Source: Victivallaceae bacterium
GTDB lineage: Bacteria; Chlamydiota; Chlamydiia; Chlamydiales; Chlamydiaceae
DNA: 64,000 nt
NCBI GenBank assembly: GCA_036659455.1
Contig: JAVXCN010000001.1
Coordinates: 784,530 to 848,529 of the forward strand
Direction of reading: 5' to 3'
Every line of letters begins with the position of its first letter. Position 1 is the first letter of the stretch. Position numbers and translations under genes: made by a program. Below the pieces are notes generated by a model. The model did no database searches. It was not told where the DNA came from and was given only the letters and a program-made list of their open reading frames with translations. Positions 1 to 7,964 of this stretch are shown here, one piece after another.

Positions 1-1286
1 ACGGTAATCGTGAAGGCGAAGCCTCCGCATTTTTGGATCGGATTTCCAATCAGGAAAACACTGTATCCACTATCGAACAGGTTTCCGAAGATGAGGAAGA
101 TCTTTTCGGTGTTAAGGATTCCGCTCCCGTTATCCATTTTTTGAATTTGATTTTTAAGGAAGCCGTTAACGAAAGAGTGTCGGATATTCATTTTGAACCT
201 TTCGAAGATATTTTGCAGATTCGTTACAGGATTGACGGTGTTTTGCAAATTAGACATACTCCGTCGGCCGAATATCGTTCGGCTTTGATTACACGCATTA
301 AAGTACTGGCAAAATTAGATATTGCCGAACATAGATTACCTCAGGATGGTCGTATTAAGTTAAAAATCGGCGGTAAAGACGTGGATATGCGTGTCAGCAC
401 CGTACCTGTTATTAACGGAGAACGAATCGTTTTGAGAATTTTGGATCGCGGCAATGTATTACTCGATCTGGATTGTTTAGGCATGCCGGATGTGATGCTG
501 AGTTCTTTTCGCAACCTTCTCTCTTCATCGGAAGGTATTATTTTAGTTACGGGACCGACCGGCAGCGGAAAAACAACGACTCTGTACAGCGCCGTTAAGA
601 GTTTGCTTGATCGATCTTCAAATATTATGACGATTGAGGATCCTCCCGAATATAAGTTAAACGGTATTTCACAAGTCGCGGTTAAACCGAAAATAGGTCT
701 TACTTTTTCTCAAGGGTTGAGACATCTTTTAAGGCAGGATCCTGATGTTTTAATGGTAGGTGAAATTCGTGATTTGGAAACGGCGGAAATAGCCGTACAG
801 GCATCATTAACGGGACATTTAGTATTAAGCACATTGCATACGAACGATTCTTTGGCCGCTGTTCCCAGGTTGACCGATATGGGGATTCCGTCTTATTTAT
901 TATCTTCGACGATTCAGGGGATTGTTGCTCAGAGACTTGTTCGTAAAATATGTCGGGAATGCGCTGCAGAAAGAAAAATGACTTCCGTTGAAAGAGAATT
1001 TTTTCATGAGCGTGAGATTCACTGTGCCGAAGATTCGGTTTACGAGGGAAAAGGTTGCGAACATTGTTTCGGAACCGGGTATAAATTTCGACATGGTATT
1101 TATGAACTTTTTCAACCGATCGGCGATCTGAAATCGATTATCGCTACAAAATCTTCCGGCGAATTATTAAAAACCCGTGCTTATGAATATGGGTTTAAAC
1201 CGCTTCTCAATCACGGAGCGGAGTTAGTCCTTGAAGGCCTTACTACAGTGCACGAATTACTTCGTGTGGCCAAAAAAGCTGAATAG
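1..1286 (+). CDS. gspE: Type II secretion ATPase GspE (5' end outside window)
   Basis: This is the cytoplasmic hexameric ATPase that powers a type II secretion pseudopilus. The frame is open to the window edge, so the start lies upstream; a TTG at 33 is only an internal codon. About 427 residues are visible. They contain the Walker A motif [10 protein letters not shown] (encoded near 551-580), the Asp/Walker B region DPDVLMVGEIRD, and a C-terminal tetracysteine zinc motif made of CREC and CEHC, as is usual in GspE/PilB proteins. It heads the operon continued by gspF 12 bases later. C. trachomatis has the same gene order (about CT571-CT570). Identification is firm; only the N terminus is missing. 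Confidence 0.95.
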   Translation, partial: GNREGEASAFLDRISNQENTVSTIEQVSEDEEDLFGVKDSAPVIHFLNLIFKEAVNERVSDIHFEPFEDILQIRYRIDGVLQIRHTPSAEYRSALITRIKVLAKLDIAEHRLPQDGRIKLKIGGKDVDMRVSTVPVINGERIVLRILDRGNVLLDLDCLGMPDVMLSSFRNLLSSSEGIILVTGPTGSGKTTTLYSAVKSLLDRSSNIMTIEDPPEYKLNGISQVAVKPKIGLTFSQGLRHLLRQDPDVLMVGEIRDLETAEIAVQASLTGHLVLSTLHTNDSLAAVPRLTDMGIPSYLLSSTIQGIVAQRLVRKICRECAAERKMTSVEREFFHEREIHCAEDSVYEGKGCEHCFGTGYKFRHGIYELFQPIGDLKSIIATKSSGELLKTRAYEYGFKPLLNHGAELVLEGLTTVHELLRVAKKAE

Positions 1287-1298
1287 GAGTTTTGTACG

Positions 1299-2480
1299 AT
1301 GCCTTTATTTCAATATTCCTACTTAAATGAACGTCAGCGGAAAAAGAAGGCTTTTATAAATGCCGATAGTTATGAAGGGGCTCGCGAAAAGCTTTTAAAA
1401 AGTAATTTTCATATTTTATCCTTAACCGAAAAAAAAGGAACCGAGGCGGTTAAAAAGCGATGCTCGGCCGCTCAATTGATTTTATTTACTAAGCAGTTAA
1501 GGCTGCTGATATCGTCCGGTTTGCCGGCGTATGAAAGTTTGCGTAATCTGGAAGAACGGTTTTTCGGAGACTCTTTAGGAGTTGTTATCCGATTTTTAAG
1601 CGATAAATTGCGAGAAGGCATTCCTTTATCTCAGGCTATGCTTGAATATCCCGAGTTTTTTAATGATTTTTATAGAACCACGATTGTATCCGGAGAATCG
1701 ATAGGCGATCTTGAAGGAGCTTTACTACGTCTGGAAGAAAATTTGACCTCTGAAGCCGCTTTTAAAAAGCAACTGCTGTCTTCCTTATCTTATCCGCTGA
1801 CTTTGTTTTTATTCTCTCTAGGGGTCATCGGTTTTTTCTTGATTGCCGTAGTCCCCTCGTTACAAGAGGTTTTTGAAGAAAGCGGTCTTAATACAACGAC
1901 CCGACTTGTTTTCGGTGCCAGCAAATTTCTCTGTACTTACAAGTGGGGTTTATTTTTAGGATTTTTCACCGGAGGAGGATTGATATTTTTCTTTCACCGA
2001 AAGTGGGGACTTAAAAAACATGTTATGAATGCGTTAATGATCGCTGATTTTATCAAACGACTCATTATTAAATTGTCTTTAGGACGGTTTTTTAGAGTAT
2101 TGAACGTGTTATTGCAGGGAGGCAGCAACCTCGTAACGGCCGTGGCTATAGCTTCACGATCATTAAATCCGGAAAGTCTTAGAACAGCCGTTGATGAAGC
2201 GATGGATCGTGTGGTTGCGGGTGGTCGTCTCAGTCAGGAATTAGCCGTATATCCCTTTATTCCTAAAACGGTTATTCAGATGGTCGCTTTAGGAGAAGAT
2301 ACCGGCGATCTTTCAACAACCTCCGGATATTTAGCGGATATTTATGATGAGGAAGTTCGTAGGTTCCTGCAAATGTTCGTATTTTGGAGTCAGCCTTTGA
2401 TTCTTGTATTTTTGGGAGGCATTATTGCTCTCGTAATGTTAGCAGTCTTAGTGCCCTTGACGGGCGGACTCGGTTTTTGA
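1299..2480 (+). CDS. gspF: Type II secretion inner-membrane platform protein GspF
   Basis: This 393-residue protein has the layout of the GspF/PilC family: two related cytoplasmic domains (about residues 45-165 and 250-370), each followed by membrane helices. Hydrophobic segments lie near residues 165-190, 210-230 and 365-390. It would anchor the pseudopilus assembly platform and couple to GspE. A Shine-Dalgarno-like AGGAG just precedes the ATG. It sits between gspE and the first pseudopilin gene with short spacers, which implies one transcript. The length is normal for the family. Confidence 0.93.
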   Translation: MPLFQYSYLNERQRKKKAFINADSYEGAREKLLKSNFHILSLTEKKGTEAVKKRCSAAQLILFTKQLRLLISSGLPAYESLRNLEERFFGDSLGVVIRFLSDKLREGIPLSQAMLEYPEFFNDFYRTTIVSGESIGDLEGALLRLEENLTSEAAFKKQLLSSLSYPLTLFLFSLGVIGFFLIAVVPSLQEVFEESGLNTTTRLVFGASKFLCTYKWGLFLGFFTGGGLIFFFHRKWGLKKHVMNALMIADFIKRLIIKLSLGRFFRVLNVLLQGGSNLVTAVAIASRSLNPESLRTAVDEAMDRVVAGGRLSQELAVYPFIPKTVIQMVALGEDTGDLSTTSGYLADIYDEEVRRFLQMFVFWSQPLILVFLGGIIALVMLAVLVPLTGGLGF

Positions 2481-2492
2481 AGGAGAAAATGT

Positions 2493-2861
2493 ATGTATAA
2501 TAATAGAAAAAAAAGATCCGTTACGTTGATCGAAATCATGATAGTTATTTTTCTGATAGGTCTGATTGGCGGAGTTTTAGCTATTAATATGAAGGGTAGT
2601 GTGGACAAGGGCAAAGAGTTTCAAACACATCAAAATTGTGCAAAAATTTATGATATTTTGATGATGGAATACGCTACCGGTGATAGATCTCTTGATCAGA
2701 TAGTTTCCGATTACAGGGTTCTCGTTAAAAATTCACCGTTTTGTAAAAACGGAGATAAAGTTCTTAAGGATGGTTGGGGACATGATTTGATAGTCGAAAT
2801 CCAGGAAGGTACCGATGATATTAAAGTATATTCGAAAAAAATTCCTATCAACAACGCCTGA
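2493..2861 (+). CDS. gspG: Major pseudopilin GspG-like protein
   Basis: This 122-residue protein starts with a short basic stretch, then S-V-T-L-I-E and a hydrophobic helix: the type IV pilin-like N terminus with Glu at position +5. The C-terminal half carries DGWGHDL, which resembles the D-P-W-G-x-P-Y loop of major pseudopilins. It would be the main subunit of the T2SS pseudopilus. The residue before the predicted cleavage site is Ser9 rather than the near-invariant Gly. AAGGAG lies 8-10 bases before the ATG. The gene overlaps the next one by 47 bases in another frame. Confidence 0.85.
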   Translation: MYNNRKKRSVTLIEIMIVIFLIGLIGGVLAINMKGSVDKGKEFQTHQNCAKIYDILMMEYATGDRSLDQIVSDYRVLVKNSPFCKNGDKVLKDGWGHDLIVEIQEGTDDIKVYSKKIPINNA

Positions 2862-3321
2862 TCGTTTTAACCGAAGAAAACAGTCGTTAAGTCTCATAGA
2901 AATCTTAATAGTTATCGGTATTTTAACTCCGATATTGGCTTTTCTCGGTTCCGGGGTATTGTCTGAAAATCAATATAAAATGATGTTTGAGCATTCATGT
3001 AATGAATTGACCCGTCAAATCGGTTTAGCCGGCAAATGTTGCGTTTACTACGATACCGATGTTCATTTGTCTATTCGAAAGGAAGAAAAAGGTATATACG
3101 TTTCCGAAATCAAAGCAACTAAATTGCTTCCTGAAAAAACACGAAGATTAACGAATAAGCTCGTAATATTGAAAGGTGTCGAATCTATAGATACTTGTTC
3201 CGGAAATCCGAATTTAGACGACTCTTTGTTGATATTTTTTGATGGATCTTTAGGAGGAGCATCAGTTCGGAAAATTATTTTAAAGGGCAAAGCCTATGAA
3301 AAAACGATTACTTTTTCATAG
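2815..3321 (+). CDS. Minor pseudopilin, GspH position
   Basis: This 168-residue protein has a basic leader, then S-L-S-L-I-E-I-L-I-V and a hydrophobic helix at residues 25-45, the class III signal-peptide pattern with Glu +5 (Glu29). The rest is a small soluble domain rich in beta-type sequence. The ATG at 2815 overlaps gspG by 47 bases. I accept it because AGGAAG sits at 2803-2808 and no other start codon lies between it and the conserved helix. Its second place in a G-H-I-J-K row suggests GspH, but the soluble domain itself is not recognisable to me. The -1 residue is Ser24. Confidence 0.75.
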   Translation: MILKYIRKKFLSTTPDRFNRRKQSLSLIEILIVIGILTPILAFLGSGVLSENQYKMMFEHSCNELTRQIGLAGKCCVYYDTDVHLSIRKEEKGIYVSEIKATKLLPEKTRRLTNKLVILKGVESIDTCSGNPNLDDSLLIFFDGSLGGASVRKIILKGKAYEKTITFS

Positions 3322-3772
3322 TATTCGAACCGTTTCCGGTGCGAGAAGATTCAAAAGAAACTTTCTGTTATTGGAGGTGCTTTTGGCTCTTTCTCTCATT
3401 ATGACAATGCTCATTCCTATGGTTCGATTTTATTCGCATTGCAGAATGCGTAATCACGTAAAGCTTATTGAGTCGCAGATGTCTTCTCTTTTGGATAAGG
3501 CGTTCGTTCATACTTTTCTTTGTGTTAAAGAACGATTGTCGACTAAAAATTTTTCGGAAGATTGGACAGAGACCGGAATCGTTTATCCCGATTTGTTCTT
3601 GTATTCGGAAAACGGGATTATTCGTTTCATTAACTGTGATTACACGGTTAAGATAAAAAATCATGTGAAAAAAGACGATAAGGAAGGCTGGCTAATCGAC
3701 TTGGAAGTTACCTTGGTTTTATCCGAAAAATTACGATTTTCTTGCCGAAGGGATGTTTTTTTTAAACTATGA
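3296..3772 (+). CDS. Minor pseudopilin, GspI position
   Basis: This 158-residue protein has a 22-residue basic leader followed by F-L-L-L-E-V-L-L-A-L, with Glu at +5 (Glu27) and a hydrophobic helix to about residue 45. It looks like a minor pseudopilin. The -1 residue is Asn22. The gene overlaps its upstream neighbour by 26 bases and the next gene by 4 bases, so translation is probably coupled. I assign the GspI role from position only; the C-terminal domain shows no motif I recognise. Confidence 0.72.
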   Translation: MKKRLLFHSIRTVSGARRFKRNFLLLEVLLALSLIMTMLIPMVRFYSHCRMRNHVKLIESQMSSLLDKAFVHTFLCVKERLSTKNFSEDWTETGIVYPDLFLYSENGIIRFINCDYTVKIKNHVKKDDKEGWLIDLEVTLVLSEKLRFSCRRDVFFKL

Positions 3773-4278
3773 AACGATGTAAACAACCTTTTCTTTTAAT
3801 CGAAATACTTATCTGCTTGTCATTAATGGGATTGCTTTTAGGAGTCACCGTTTGTTGGCAGTCGCGAAGTCGCGAAGTCCATGAAAAAAACGCTATCGTG
3901 CATAAAATTTTGGGTGAAGAGAATATTTTTTATAAGCGGTTAAGAAAGATTTATGAAGAAATTCGTGAAGAACTGATTACCGAAGATGATGAAATACATG
4001 CTTTCTTATTTAACAGAGGAATAAGTAAAAACCCGGAGTTATCGGGAATAATGCGCGGTGCACTCATTTACAATGAAGAAGAACAAGTTTTAAAACTAAG
4101 AGTTACCAATCCGAAGCTTACTTGTTATGAAGAAATCAACCTGCTAAGCAATGTTTTATTCGTTGAAGATTGTGTTAATACACCGGAAGCGATAACCTTA
4201 TCTCTTAGAAGATCAGCTTGTAAACCTTTTAAAGAGAGAACGTTAGTCTATCTTTTTCTGAAGTGTAGAGGCTATTGA
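3769..4278 (+). CDS. Minor pseudopilin, GspJ position
   Basis: This 169-residue protein has a very short leader (MKRCKQP) followed by F-L-L-I-E-I-L-I-C and a hydrophobic helix, again with Glu at +5 (Glu12). Pro7 stands where the cleavage-site Gly is normally found. The rest is a soluble domain with several Cys residues. The start overlaps the previous stop (ATGA, 4 bases), and the next gene begins one base after its stop. The GspJ label rests on operon order. Confidence 0.72.
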   Translation: MKRCKQPFLLIEILICLSLMGLLLGVTVCWQSRSREVHEKNAIVHKILGEENIFYKRLRKIYEEIREELITEDDEIHAFLFNRGISKNPELSGIMRGALIYNEEEQVLKLRVTNPKLTCYEEINLLSNVLFVEDCVNTPEAITLSLRRSACKPFKERTLVYLFLKCRGY

Positions 4279-4279
4279 A

Positions 4280-5305
4280 ATGTATCCTTATTTGATTGCC
4301 ATGTTATGTTTAATGAATTTCTCCGTTCTGATTTTTAATGAAATCCGGGTGTTAACGACTTATGAAACATTGCGTAAGATAGAAGTCCGACAAGATGATC
4401 TGTTTGAGATTAGATATTCGTTAAAGGCAGAACATGCTTTTAACGATTTTGTCGAAATGATTTCCGAAAAAGACGATTGTAAAGTCGAAGAAGCAAAAAC
4501 TACAGAGCCCATTCATAACCTTGATTTTGAAGAGAAATCGAAAAAATCCACCGTCAAATCTCTGAATATCGATTTCAATCGTCTACCGAATAATTCTCGT
4601 ATTAATTTATACGGATTTTTGAATGAGCCGGAAGAATTACGGAATAATCCGGCTTCATGGTATGCCATATTAGGTCGATTTTTAAGAAAAAATTACCTTG
4701 AGAAACCTGGGTTTCCGATTAATAGAATCAATTTTGAATGGGATATACTTAACGCTATTTTACTTCAGAAGGCCCGAATTATTTCCGGAGAGGAAAAAGT
4801 AGATCCTGATATTTTGGGTACGTTGGTTTTTCCGAATCCGGAGCTTGCGGAAGCCGTTTATCTTTTGCTGACGGGCTTTGACGATAACCCGTCTATTCTT
4901 AATTATTTGGATTATGAAGTTAAAAAGCCCGGTTTTTGTAAACTTAATTTTATGTTCGTTGATCCGCTTCTTCTCAGTGCAGTCATTGATCATCAAGAAG
5001 CTTTTAATAAATTACGAGCCCTTCAATTAAAAACTCTTCAAGAGGTTCGAGATCGCGAAGAGGAATTTCTTCGCAATAAATCTTTAAAAGACAAGCCATT
5101 CCTTAAAAATCGAACTTGTTTTAAATTGGAACTTAACGAGTCCGTCTCTATTATCTTGGCAGAATATGATTTATTGCCGATTCTTAATAAAAAATTGTTT
5201 GAGTTTACGTTAGGTAAACCTGGTGATTATATCTTTTTATCGAATTCCGATACGGGTGTAGTAACTCGCTATTGCTGCGTAAATAAGGTCGTTACCGTTT
5301 TTTAA
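4280..5305 (+). CDS. Large minor pseudopilin, GspK-like
   Basis: This 341-residue protein has one N-terminal hydrophobic helix (about residues 4-20) directly after the start, and a large, mostly alpha-helical soluble part. It lacks the Glu +5 found in the four genes before it. GspK is the one pseudopilin that normally lacks this Glu and is much larger (over 300 residues), so both size and sequence fit. GspK caps the pseudopilus tip together with GspI and GspJ. It is the last gene of the operon before a roughly 100-base AT-rich gap. Confidence is moderate because the soluble domain is divergent. Confidence 0.62.
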   Translation: MYPYLIAMLCLMNFSVLIFNEIRVLTTYETLRKIEVRQDDLFEIRYSLKAEHAFNDFVEMISEKDDCKVEEAKTTEPIHNLDFEEKSKKSTVKSLNIDFNRLPNNSRINLYGFLNEPEELRNNPASWYAILGRFLRKNYLEKPGFPINRINFEWDILNAILLQKARIISGEEKVDPDILGTLVFPNPELAEAVYLLLTGFDDNPSILNYLDYEVKKPGFCKLNFMFVDPLLLSAVIDHQEAFNKLRALQLKTLQEVRDREEEFLRNKSLKDKPFLKNRTCFKLELNESVSIILAEYDLLPILNKKLFEFTLGKPGDYIFLSNSDTGVVTRYCCVNKVVTVF

Positions 5306-5352
5306 TCGTTGCCAAAGAAATTTTTTTTTATTTTCTTTTTCTTATTTTTTTG

Positions 5353-5389
5353 TTAATTCTTAATTAAGAGTTAATAATTTTTTTATAAT
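5353..5389 (+). promoter_or_regulatory. Palindrome overlapping a predicted sigma-66 promoter
   Basis: A 22-base near-perfect palindrome centred on CTTAATTAAG (5353-5374, one mismatched pair) is followed by a perfect TATAAT at 5384-5389. A -35 box at 17 bases spacing (TAATTA) would fall inside the palindrome. The predicted start point near 5396 lies just before the ribosome-binding site CAGGAG of the gene at 5410. The palindrome could be an operator, or the terminator of the T2SS operon. Confidence 0.45.
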
Positions 5390-5409
5390 TTTGTCATCAG
5401 GAGTGCAAA

Positions 5410-5862
5410 ATGGGAGAGGAAAATCAAGGGAAGGACAATCAACATAATCCTCAGGCAGACAACTCCTCTAAAGATTTAAAATCAAATATAAAAGACAAGG
5501 TTCATCAGTTTGTTGAGGATCCTAATGTAGGTAAGGTCACCGGTTTCATTAAAAAAAATGTCAGAGGAGTGATCAGTGGGGTTTTAACATTCTTAGGGGT
5601 TGTAACGTTTCCTTTTTGGTGGAGCGGTATTTCGGTTGCCCTGGGGTTAATGTTGTGTTTTTATAACGAGATTAAATCATGTGTAAGCGGTTCTTTTTTC
5701 AGTTCATTAAAAGAAAAATTTTCAAAAAACAGCGTTTTAAATAACGTCATACTTTTTGGAGGGATCTTTTTTCTTTTTGCTCGTATGACCGCTTTCATGG
5801 TTACTGCTTGCTCTCTGCTCATCGTATTTTATTTTTTAGGATCGAACGATAATCAGAAATAA
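5410..5862 (+). CDS. Small bilobed membrane protein, possible inclusion-membrane (Inc) protein
   Basis: This 150-residue protein has a hydrophilic N terminus of about 50 residues (Asn/Gln/Lys/Asp rich) and two long hydrophobic regions (about residues 54-85 and 115-145) separated by a short basic loop. Chlamydial Inc proteins, which are secreted by type III secretion into the inclusion membrane, typically show a bilobed hydrophobic region. The spacing here is looser than in many Incs. C. trachomatis has a membrane protein (CT565) at the same place next to cdsT. A good ribosome-binding site (CAGGAG) precedes the ATG. The function is unknown. Confidence 0.7.
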   Translation: MGEENQGKDNQHNPQADNSSKDLKSNIKDKVHQFVEDPNVGKVTGFIKKNVRGVISGVLTFLGVVTFPFWWSGISVALGLMLCFYNEIKSCVSGSFFSSLKEKFSKNSVLNNVILFGGIFFLFARMTAFMVTACSLLIVFYFLGSNDNQK

Positions 5863-5882
5863 TACTTTATTAGGATCAATTG

Positions 5883-5906
5883 AAATCGGGAATTTTTTCC
5901 CGATTT
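5883..5906. terminator. Bidirectional rho-independent terminator
   Basis: A perfect 10-bp stem (AAATCGGGAA / TTCCCGATTT) with a TTTT loop is flanked by A/T-rich runs on both sides. It lies between the stop of the plus-strand gene ending at 5862 and the stop of sctT on the minus strand (5965), as expected where two operons converge. Confidence 0.75.
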
Positions 5907-5964
5907 TGATTTTAATGCATTCTTAAGAGAATTCTTTCTCCCGGTATCAATAACGATCCATCAC

Positions 5965-6816
5965 CTAGCCGAATAGAATATCGCGCATTTTCTTGAGCCA
6001 AGCAACTACGAAAAGATCGAGTTGTTTAAGAATGAACCACCAAGATATCGTCAAGAATAAAAGACCCATAAAGGCTTTCAAAGCCGATAATAGGTAAATG
6101 ACTTGTACTTGAGGTGCCATCCTATTGATAATACCCAAGAATAGATCGGACAACAACATAGCCAGCGTTGCCGGAGCTCCGAGTTGAATCGTAACGACTA
6201 AGCATAGTTGACATATTTTAATCATCGTTACCCAAAAAGGAGTATGCATGCTCATAAAGTCCGGAGGTAAAAAATGAGACAAGGGAATAACCTGTAATGA
6301 GAAAGTGATCAGATCCATCAAAATGATCGGTCCGCCGCATAACCAAAAAATTAAAGTAGCCATATAATGATAAAGGATACCTTGAGGAGCACTTTGTTCC
6401 ATGGAGATCATGGAAATGGCCCCTTCCATACCTTGAATACCCTGTTGGTTGGCAATAAAGGAACCTGCCGATTGAGTAGCATAAAAAGGAAACGCAGCAA
6501 TGAATCCCATCAAACATCCGATAAAAACTTCTTTTAGTATAAGAAGATAAAATAGAGCATCCGAATTATATTGAACGAATGTCGTATCCATGAGAATTTT
6601 CGGAAATGCTATGGCCATATAGGTTATGGATACGCCCAGTTTGATAGGAGACGGCAGCAGTTTGGCTCCTAAATAAGGGACGATTGCGAATATCGGTAGT
6701 ACTCGAGCCATCAATAATAAAAACGTTTGCCAAACGATCGCAGGGTGCTTTTGAAAGATAAAATTAAAGTAAACGGAATCGAGAGAGGATAATAGCTTGG
6801 GAAGCGTGGTCGCCAT
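5965..6816 (-). CDS. sctT: Type III secretion export apparatus protein SctT (CdsT)
   Basis: This 283-residue polytopic membrane protein belongs to the SctT/FliR family and is part of the R-S-T export gate of the injectisome. It has about six hydrophobic segments spread along the chain, including a Gly/Pro-rich stretch near residues 90-115 and another near residues 205-225. It is the last gene of the sctJ-K-L-R-S-T row, 10 bases after sctS, and its 3' end faces the terminator at 5883-5906. Length and order fit chlamydial CdsT (CT564). Confidence 0.93.
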   Translation of the reverse strand: MATTLPKLLSSLDSVYFNFIFQKHPAIVWQTFLLLMARVLPIFAIVPYLGAKLLPSPIKLGVSITYMAIAFPKILMDTTFVQYNSDALFYLLILKEVFIGCLMGFIAAFPFYATQSAGSFIANQQGIQGMEGAISMISMEQSAPQGILYHYMATLIFWLCGGPIILMDLITFSLQVIPLSHFLPPDFMSMHTPFWVTMIKICQLCLVVTIQLGAPATLAMLLSDLFLGIINRMAPQVQVIYLLSALKAFMGLLFLTISWWFILKQLDLFVVAWLKKMRDILFG

Positions 6817-6826
6817 TTAACCTTTC

Positions 6827-7105
6827 CTACTTCCATTTATAAAAATTATGAAATACCTGGGAAGCAAATCTATAAATAAGATTGCTTAACCAACCTCCGG
6901 AGATCATTAAAGTGCCGAAGATAACAACAAGTTTAATTGCGAAAGCAAAGGTTTGTTCCTGAATTTGCGTTGCCGCTTGAAAAATGGCGACCATAATCCC
7001 GACCAGGGATGCGAGTATAATCGGAGGCGCTGAGACTATGAGAATGAGTAAAAGAGCTTGGTATGAGTACTCGAAAAGTACGGCTCTGAAAGATGTGGTT
7101 AACAT
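6827..7105 (-). CDS. sctS: Type III secretion export apparatus protein SctS (CdsS)
   Basis: This 92-residue protein has two transmembrane helices (about residues 15-40 and 55-75) and the family motif region APPIILASLVGI followed by FQAATQIQEQT, both typical of SctS/FliQ proteins. It forms the helical export-gate assembly together with SctR and SctT. The gene lies 13 bases after sctR and 10 bases before sctT. The length is exactly that of the family. Confidence 0.95.
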   Translation of the reverse strand: MLTTSFRAVLFEYSYQALLLILIVSAPPIILASLVGIMVAIFQAATQIQEQTFAFAIKLVVIFGTLMISGGWLSNLIYRFASQVFHNFYKWK

Positions 7106-7118
7106 AGAGTTCTCCCTA

Positions 7119-7964
7119 TTATTTAAAGCTTATCATTAAGCCTTGCAGTAATAGAGTCCATCCGTCAACCATGACCACCAATAATAATTTAAGAGGGAGA
7201 GAAATGGACAAAGGCGATAACATCATCATCTGCATGGCTACGAGAACGTTCGCCGTTACTAGATCAATCACAAAAAACGGTAAATAGATCAGAACGCCAA
7301 TTTCAAAAGCATTCTTAATTTGCCCCATAATAAAAGCGGGCATAATAATCACAAAATCCTTAGTGGAAAGAGATTTTTTGATTTCGGCTGGGAAAGTCTT
7401 TTGGGAAGCTTTATAAAAGCTTTGGATTTGTGATTTCGGTGTGTTCCGAATCAAAAATTCCCTTAGCGGTTCTTTAGATTTATTAATTGTGATAAAGACT
7501 TTCTCTGCTCCCTCTGCCGAAAATAAACTGGCTTGCATTTTGGATTGTTCTTGAATTTCTTGCCGCGCGCTTTGATACATGGCTACACCTGTAGGAAACA
7601 TAACATATATCGATAAAATAAGCGCAACTCCATTGAGCACTTGACTGGGAGGAGTTTGTTGAACGCCGAGAGCATTTCTTAAAAGCACGAGAGTAATGAT
7701 TATCTTTAAATAAGACGTCAATAACATCACGAAAAAAGGTAACAAAGCAAGAAAGACGAGGACGATTGCCTGTGTGGTCAAATCGGGATAAGTATCTGAA
7801 AACGTCCCCGAAGAAAGATCGGTTTGAGGCAGGACGTCTTGAGAAGTTATGGGAGGCATGTAATGTCTGGGAGCTTTTTGGATGGGGGCTTCCTGAAAGT
7901 TCGATGCGAAACCGATCGTACCGAAACACAACAAAGAAAGAAAAACCAAAACAAAAAATCTCAT
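7119..7964 (-). CDS. sctR: Type III secretion export apparatus protein SctR (CdsR)
   Basis: This 281-residue SctR/FliP-family protein has an N-terminal signal-like helix, then the conserved segment with MLLTSYLKIIITLVLLRNALG, a helical periplasmic part, and two C-terminal helices including LKLLLVVMVDGWTLL. It makes the core pentamer of the export gate. Its ATG overlaps the stop of sctL by one base (TAATG), which implies coupled translation. It is the R component of the same operon. Confidence 0.94.
   Translation of the reverse strand: MRFFVLVFLSLLCFGTIGFASNFQEAPIQKAPRHYMPPITSQDVLPQTDLSSGTFSDTYPDLTTQAIVLVFLALLPFFVMLLTSYLKIIITLVLLRNALGVQQTPPSQVLNGVALILSIYVMFPTGVAMYQSARQEIQEQSKMQASLFSAEGAEKVFITINKSKEPLREFLIRNTPKSQIQSFYKASQKTFPAEIKKSLSTKDFVIIMPAFIMGQIKNAFEIGVLIYLPFFVIDLVTANVLVAMQMMMLSPLSISLPLKLLLVVMVDGWTLLLQGLMISFK

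Noticed and set aside
33-35. TTG at 33 as the start of gspE
   Set aside because: The frame is open to the left edge without a stop, and GspE proteins are longer at the N terminus, so the gene is simply cut by the window.
2815-2861. Frameshift between gspG and the next pseudopilin gene
   Set aside because: Each gene has its own leader, hydrophobic helix and ribosome-binding site, so the 47-base overlap is a real gene overlap.
7483-7929. A 148-residue minus-strand open frame inside sctR
   Set aside because: It is in a shifted frame of a clearly conserved gene and is Arg/Ser/His rich, as is usual for shadow frames.
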